Shown in pieces: positions 5,062 to 8,349 of a DNA stretch of 8,349 nt. The notes beneath the pieces were generated by a model that was not told the DNA's origin, did not search any database, and worked only from the letters and a program-made list of their open reading frames with translations. This DNA comes from an uncultured Chloroflexota bacterium (GTDB taxonomy: Bacteria > Chloroflexota > Chloroflexia > Chloroflexales > Roseiflexaceae), in contig CALFIC010000154.1 of the NCBI GenBank assembly GCA_937876225.1, positions 1 through 8,349 on the forward strand, read 5' to 3'. A program made the position numbers and the translations under genes. The first letter of the stretch is position 1; each line of letters starts with the position of its first letter.

Positions 5062-7155
5062 GGTGCCGAATTCGACGAGTGGCAGAGTAAAAAAGAAAGT
5101 GCTTCCTTTGCCTAATTCGCTCTGTGCACTAATCACCCCTCCATGATGTTCAATAATTTCTTTGCAAATCGCCAATCCCAAACCGCTCCCTGCCTGCAAT
5201 CCATTACTACGTGTATAAAATCGTTCAAAAATCAACGGGAGATGTGCAGGCGCTATCCCAATCCCATAGTCTACGACTTCGACATGCCATTCACGATGCT
5301 GTGTTGCCCCATGAATCGATTGACGCACGACACTCGTGAATTCAATCGGGGTCTTTGCGTCAGAACTATATTTCGCAGCATTATCAATCAGGTTTTGGAT
5401 TACACGATGGATCTGCCGCCGATCGACACGCACCATGGCACCGATATCAAGCGCACTAGGAGCGACATGTTCGCTCACCAACGTCCGTCCTTGAACCTGC
5501 AACATTTGCACGAAATAATCACTCATTTGTGTATACAAATCGCCTACCAAAATATTTTCCCAATCAAATTCTAATTGTCGTGATTCAAGCATCGCCAGAC
5601 GAAACAAATCATCGACCAGTTGCTTCACATAGTTCGTCCTTGTGGTAAGCAAGTTGTAGAGATTTTGTGTTTCTTGCGGATTCAATGTAGCGGTATTCAA
5701 CACATGGAGTGATGACTGCACCCCAACGATTGGAGACCCCATGTCATGAGCAATATTGGCCATGAGACGTGAACGTTGGATGGTTAGTTTGAGGAGCTGA
5801 GCATTGCTGGTATTGAGTGCATCGGTACGTTCAATGACTTTTTCTTCGAGATGACGGTTATTTTCCCGGAGGTCATATGCGAGCTGGAAATTGCGTTGCT
5901 GAAATTGTGTATAGCGATACGAAATAATAATCGCTTGCGTCAATAACGTCGTCAGCATCGCATATGGCATTATTTGTACCGACTGTAATTTATTGGTATA
6001 CAAATAAAAATCATGAATAACGGCGACCATCATAAACAATATACCAAACAAATGAAGTCGAACACCTTCATCGTGACGTAGTAGCAAATAATAACCCACC
6101 ACACCTAAATAATAACTAAGTACTACTACAATAAGCACTGTTTGGATGTTAAACGTCAGCGTAAATACACTGGGCGGCACGTTCACGACATATATCAATG
6201 CAATCAGGCATATGGCCGTGCAAACCCTATGTACTACTTCATTGAGATCTTGGCGATATAACGTATAGATGAGTTGAATGTACGTGAATAGCACGATATA
6301 TTTCATGCAATATTGGATATACATCAACAACGTCCAAGCCACATTAGGAAAAATTGCATGAATTAGTAGTTTATTCAACAAGATGGCCCGCAACGCCACC
6401 GCCAAACAAGCGCCTGCCAACCAAAGTAACTCACTATCACGCCGATTCAGCAAATAAATCATCACATGATAGAGACCAAGCACAATAAACACCCCAATGA
6501 GCAATAAATCTTGCATGATATAGTGGTTGAACACATGAATCATCGTTGCATATGGCTGGTCAATCTGAACATCGCCAAATATACCGCTCTCACGGAACGA
6601 GTAATTGGATACTTGCACGATAATATCAAGTTGCGGTGTTTTGGGAGTGATATTGATGAGGTTTAAATAAATCTGGGGAACCTCGGTATAACTATCAGCA
6701 GGATGTGCACCCGCCGATACCGTACCCAAACCACCTACCAGTTCGCCATTCACCCATACCCGATACGTCGACCCGACGCCTTCGAGCATCAACATCATAT
6801 ATGAACCCACTTTATCAGGGGGAATAACGACCTGCGTACGATAGGTGGCCACGCCAAATATAGGCAGGGGTTGCCCGTCATTTACATCTGGACTCAACAC
6901 CTGTCCCGCCCAACTCGACGGTACGGCAATCGTGCCACCGTTGGGTGCGACACCTGATGGTGTTGCAAAGTCTGCCGGTGACAATAATTGCCCCCAATAA
7001 AACTGCCATTGGCCAGCGAGGGATATTGTCTCCTGTGCAGAATTCACGAGCGGGGACGTTATTTGCGCTGATAATACACGCCCCACCGGAATCGCCATCC
7101 AGACACAAAGGTACAGGCTCACAAAGAAAACCCGTTGCCAGCGGTTAATAACCAT
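5035..7155 (-). CDS. 7TM sensor histidine kinase (7TMR-DISM type), copy 2
   Basis: A 706-residue paralogue of the kinase at 1637-3718 (about 68% identical by hand). The order is the same: signal peptide (about 1-30, likely cut after LSA), jelly-roll extracellular sensor (about 41-200, about 77% identical to copy 1), seven helices (about 214-413), coiled coil, HisKA with His470 in IAHDMGSPI, and ATPase with Asn588/Asn592, DYGIGI (629-634) and AGSGLGLA. All catalytic motifs are intact. AAGGTGAT before the ATG at 7155 matches copy 1. The extra length is a 2-3-residue insertion near 615 and a duplicated C-terminus (LPLVEFGTLPLVEFDE, where copy 1 ends VPLVE). The ligand is unknown; the conserved sensor suggests it resembles that of copy 1. 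Likely partner: regulator 4332-5000. Confidence 0.92.
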   Translation of the reverse strand: MVINRWQRVFFVSLYLCVWMAIPVGRVLSAQITSPLVNSAQETISLAGQWQFYWGQLLSPADFATPSGVAPNGGTIAVPSSWAGQVLSPDVNDGQPLPIFGVATYRTQVVIPPDKVGSYMMLMLEGVGSTYRVWVNGELVGGLGTVSAGAHPADSYTEVPQIYLNLINITPKTPQLDIIVQVSNYSFRESGIFGDVQIDQPYATMIHVFNHYIMQDLLLIGVFIVLGLYHVMIYLLNRRDSELLWLAGACLAVALRAILLNKLLIHAIFPNVAWTLLMYIQYCMKYIVLFTYIQLIYTLYRQDLNEVVHRVCTAICLIALIYVVNVPPSVFTLTFNIQTVLIVVVLSYYLGVVGYYLLLRHDEGVRLHLFGILFMMVAVIHDFYLYTNKLQSVQIMPYAMLTTLLTQAIIISYRYTQFQQRNFQLAYDLRENNRHLEEKVIERTDALNTSNAQLLKLTIQRSRLMANIAHDMGSPIVGVQSSLHVLNTATLNPQETQNLYNLLTTRTNYVKQLVDDLFRLAMLESRQLEFDWENILVGDLYTQMSDYFVQMLQVQGRTLVSEHVAPSALDIGAMVRVDRRQIHRVIQNLIDNAAKYSSDAKTPIEFTSVVRQSIHGATQHREWHVEVVDYGIGIAPAHLPLIFERFYTRSNGLQAGSGLGLAICKEIIEHHGGVISAQSELGKGSTFFFTLPLVEFGTLPLVEFDE
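5044..5091. repeat. 24-bp tandem duplication in the 3' end of the second kinase
   Basis: 5044-5067 and 5068-5091 are direct repeats; the first 21 bp of each match except at two positions. In the protein this doubles the segment TLPLVEF. The paralogue stops after the first LVE, so the duplication, together with loss of the old stop, lengthened this kinase by 10 residues. Confidence 0.8.
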
Positions 7156-7288
7156 GTATCATCACCTTAGACTACGCGCATTGTTAAATACGTAGCCGGT
7201 ATTTCCCAGCGTATCATCACACCATACGCTACGATAATCTATGTATATATCATAAATACCATAGATTATAGCCATTCACCTATGACGC
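7156..7288 (-). promoter_or_regulatory. Upstream control region of the second kinase, with a long dyad
   Basis: A perfect inverted repeat, ATAATCTATG (7234-7243) and CATAGATTAT (7260-7269), is separated by 16 bp, with 26 bp between arm centres, about 79-114 bp upstream of the kinase start. Read toward the kinase, the outer arm contains TATAAT (7270 to 7265), a possible -10, but no good -35 is visible. Farther out, CATTCACCTATGAC (7273-7286) matches 12 of 14 positions of the block upstream of the first kinase. It is a plausible site for a dimeric regulator, perhaps one of the two encoded here. Confidence 0.5.
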
Positions 7289-7512
7289 AAAGTAATGATT
7301 TCAGGAACAGGCCTATTACCCAATTTATTTATGCGTTACGTTCGTAGATGCAATGCTACATGCGCACGGAAACTCCAAGCGCCATTACTGGCATATCACT
7401 AAATTCACCAGTCAGCTGGGTGGACTCCTCGATTACCGCAGTGTATCACGTGTATTAAAAACGATTTAGGGTGGCACGATTTGTATACGTGATTATTGCC
7501 CATCTATCCTAT
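7289..7512. other. Intergenic DNA between second kinase and RCC1 gene
   Basis: About 220 bp without a supported gene. There is a loose dyad, ATCACGT (7445-7451) with ACGTGAT (7487-7493), enclosing two copies of ACGATTT (7461-7467 and 7476-7482). I see no clear promoter or RNA gene. Confidence 0.4.
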
Positions 7513-7564
7513 AAAAAATGACAGTTCACCCCCTCTTTCATTGCGAATAATGAAAGAGGGGGTG
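7513..7564 (-). terminator. Intrinsic terminator of the RCC1-repeat gene
   Basis: A perfect 16-bp stem, 7527-7542 (CACCCCCTCTTTCATT) and 7549-7564, encloses a 6-nt loop. On the minus strand it lies 64 nt after the RCC1 stop codon. A six-T run (7518 to 7513) comes 8 nt after the stem. That gap is longer than usual, but stem strength and placement fit. No T run follows on the plus strand. Confidence 0.8.
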
Positions 7565-7628
7565 TCGGCAAAACGCCCAATTGTTATGCTACGGGGTTAC
7601 AGTGGAGGTGCAGGAGTACGTCCACTGA

Positions 7629-8349
7629 TTACGGCGTAGGGGTAAGGGTGGGGGTACGGGAAACGTTTACACCATTCAATAAATTCCCCGCAACCGCGAC
7701 ACCACCATTGCGCAACCCGACGATACTGTTTTGATGTTCTGCAGCAACTGCGATGCCATTAGTGATGACAGAATTAAAAGTGTTATAGGTTACATCACCC
7801 CAGGTAATCACGGTCCCATCAGCTTTGACGGCCAGTGAACAGTCGCGACCAGCCGCAATACTGACGATGTCGACGGCTGTTGCGGGAATGGTGATTTCTT
7901 TGAAGGTATTATCACCCCACCCGACTACACGTCCGGTGTTGAGGAGTGCCAAACTATGGCGTTTACCACCACTGACAGCAACCACACCACTGAGCCCAGG
8001 AGGTATAGTCGTTTGTCCACTTGTGAAGTCCCCCCACGAAACGACGGTGCCATCTGCTTTGAGGGCGACTACATGACCATCACCACCATCGATAGCAACG
8101 ATATTGGTGACTCCAACGGGTATATTGGTTTGGCCCTTGTCGTTGGCGCCCCAAGCAATTACAGAGCCATCGTCTTTGACGGCATATGCCGTATATGGAC
8201 CTGCACCGATGGCTTTAACGCCGGTTTGGGCATTGACGGGAATATTAATTTGGCCCCAGTTATTTTGGCCCCAGGCATAAAGGTTACCATCGGAACGCAA
8301 CACATAGACTGCCGCAATTGCAGCTGCGACATCTTTGAATTCCATCCCT
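7629..8349 (-). CDS. RCC1-repeat (beta-propeller-like) protein, 5' end outside window
   Basis: At least 239 codons, ending with TAA at 7629-7631. The frame is still open at the right edge, and the first Met (8345) sits inside a repeat, so the true start is probably beyond the window. It is built from six repeats of about 39 residues of the bacterial RCC1 type: a hydrophobic strand, G..H(S/V)(V/L)AL, K(A/D)DG(T/S)V(I/V).WG, then GQT.IP. The last two repeats are degenerate. Such repeats form seven-bladed propellers that usually bind proteins or other surfaces; the specific role is unknown. The C-terminus is RTPTLTPTP, the Thr-Pro linker style common in Chloroflexota surface proteins, and it ends abruptly. 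A +1 shift near the C-run would give another 13 or so residues. A strong terminator follows. No functional link to the kinases is evident. Confidence 0.85.
   Translation of the reverse strand, partial: GMEFKDVAAAIAAVYVLRSDGNLYAWGQNNWGQINIPVNAQTGVKAIGAGPYTAYAVKDDGSVIAWGANDKGQTNIPVGVTNIVAIDGGDGHVVALKADGTVVSWGDFTSGQTTIPPGLSGVVAVSGGKRHSLALLNTGRVVGWGDNTFKEITIPATAVDIVSIAAGRDCSLAVKADGTVITWGDVTYNTFNSVITNGIAVAAEHQNSIVGLRNGGVAVAGNLLNGVNVSRTPTLTPTP

Larger units (their letters stand above)
4265..7288. repeat. Tandem duplication, copy 2 (regulator + kinase module)
   Basis: Second copy of the unit at 715-3838, in direct orientation. Homology begins in the T-rich DNA before the regulator's -35 and ends past the CACCTAT block upstream of the kinase (7273-7286). 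Protein divergence is similar in both genes (about 64% and 68% identity), as expected if they were duplicated together. Confidence 0.8.

Overview
The window looks like accessory chromosome from a bacterium, most plausibly a member of the Chloroflexota (Chloroflexia: Herpetosiphon/Chloroflexus-like). The hints are two tRNAs with encoded CCA ends, 7TM-type (7TMR-DISM-like) histidine kinases, an RCC1-repeat protein ending in a Thr-Pro-rich tail, a pentapeptide-repeat fragment and moderate GC content with long structured spacers. This placement is an inference from style; no phylogenetic marker is present.

Layout. Positions 1-200 are non-coding and hold a large nested inverted repeat, then a good sigma70-type promoter. 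Positions 210-377 carry tRNA-Leu(CAG) and tRNA-Gln(CTG), 7 bp apart, followed by an intrinsic terminator. Positions 417-778 are mostly non-coding; on the minus strand they keep a 53-residue pentapeptide-repeat fragment and, next to it, two small palindromes. The centre (about 715-7290) is a tandem duplication of a complete two-component module. Each copy is a NarL/LuxR-type response regulator on the plus strand converging on a 7TM sensor histidine kinase on the minus strand: 779-1447 with 1637-3718, and 4332-5000 with 5035-7155. By hand count the regulators are about 64% identical (143/222) and the kinases about 68% (471/693). The extracellular sensor domains are the best conserved part, about 77%. 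Promoter-proximal DNA upstream of both the regulators and the kinases is recognisably shared, so the whole unit was copied. At the right end an intrinsic terminator (minus strand) follows an RCC1-repeat gene that runs off the window.

How the genes work together. Each kinase has a secreted jelly-roll/sugar-binding-like sensor, seven membrane helices, a coiled coil and a HisKA-HATPase core. It probably phosphorylates the regulator it converges on, which would then act on DNA through its LuxR-type helix-turn-helix. Regulator target genes are not visible; autoregulation is suggested by inverted repeats upstream of the kinases. The two copies keep a similar sensor but differ at positions expected to set kinase-regulator specificity and DNA recognition. 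This fits two insulated pathways derived from one, perhaps answering the same or related ligands. I found no CRISPR array, transposase, riboswitch or phage gene.
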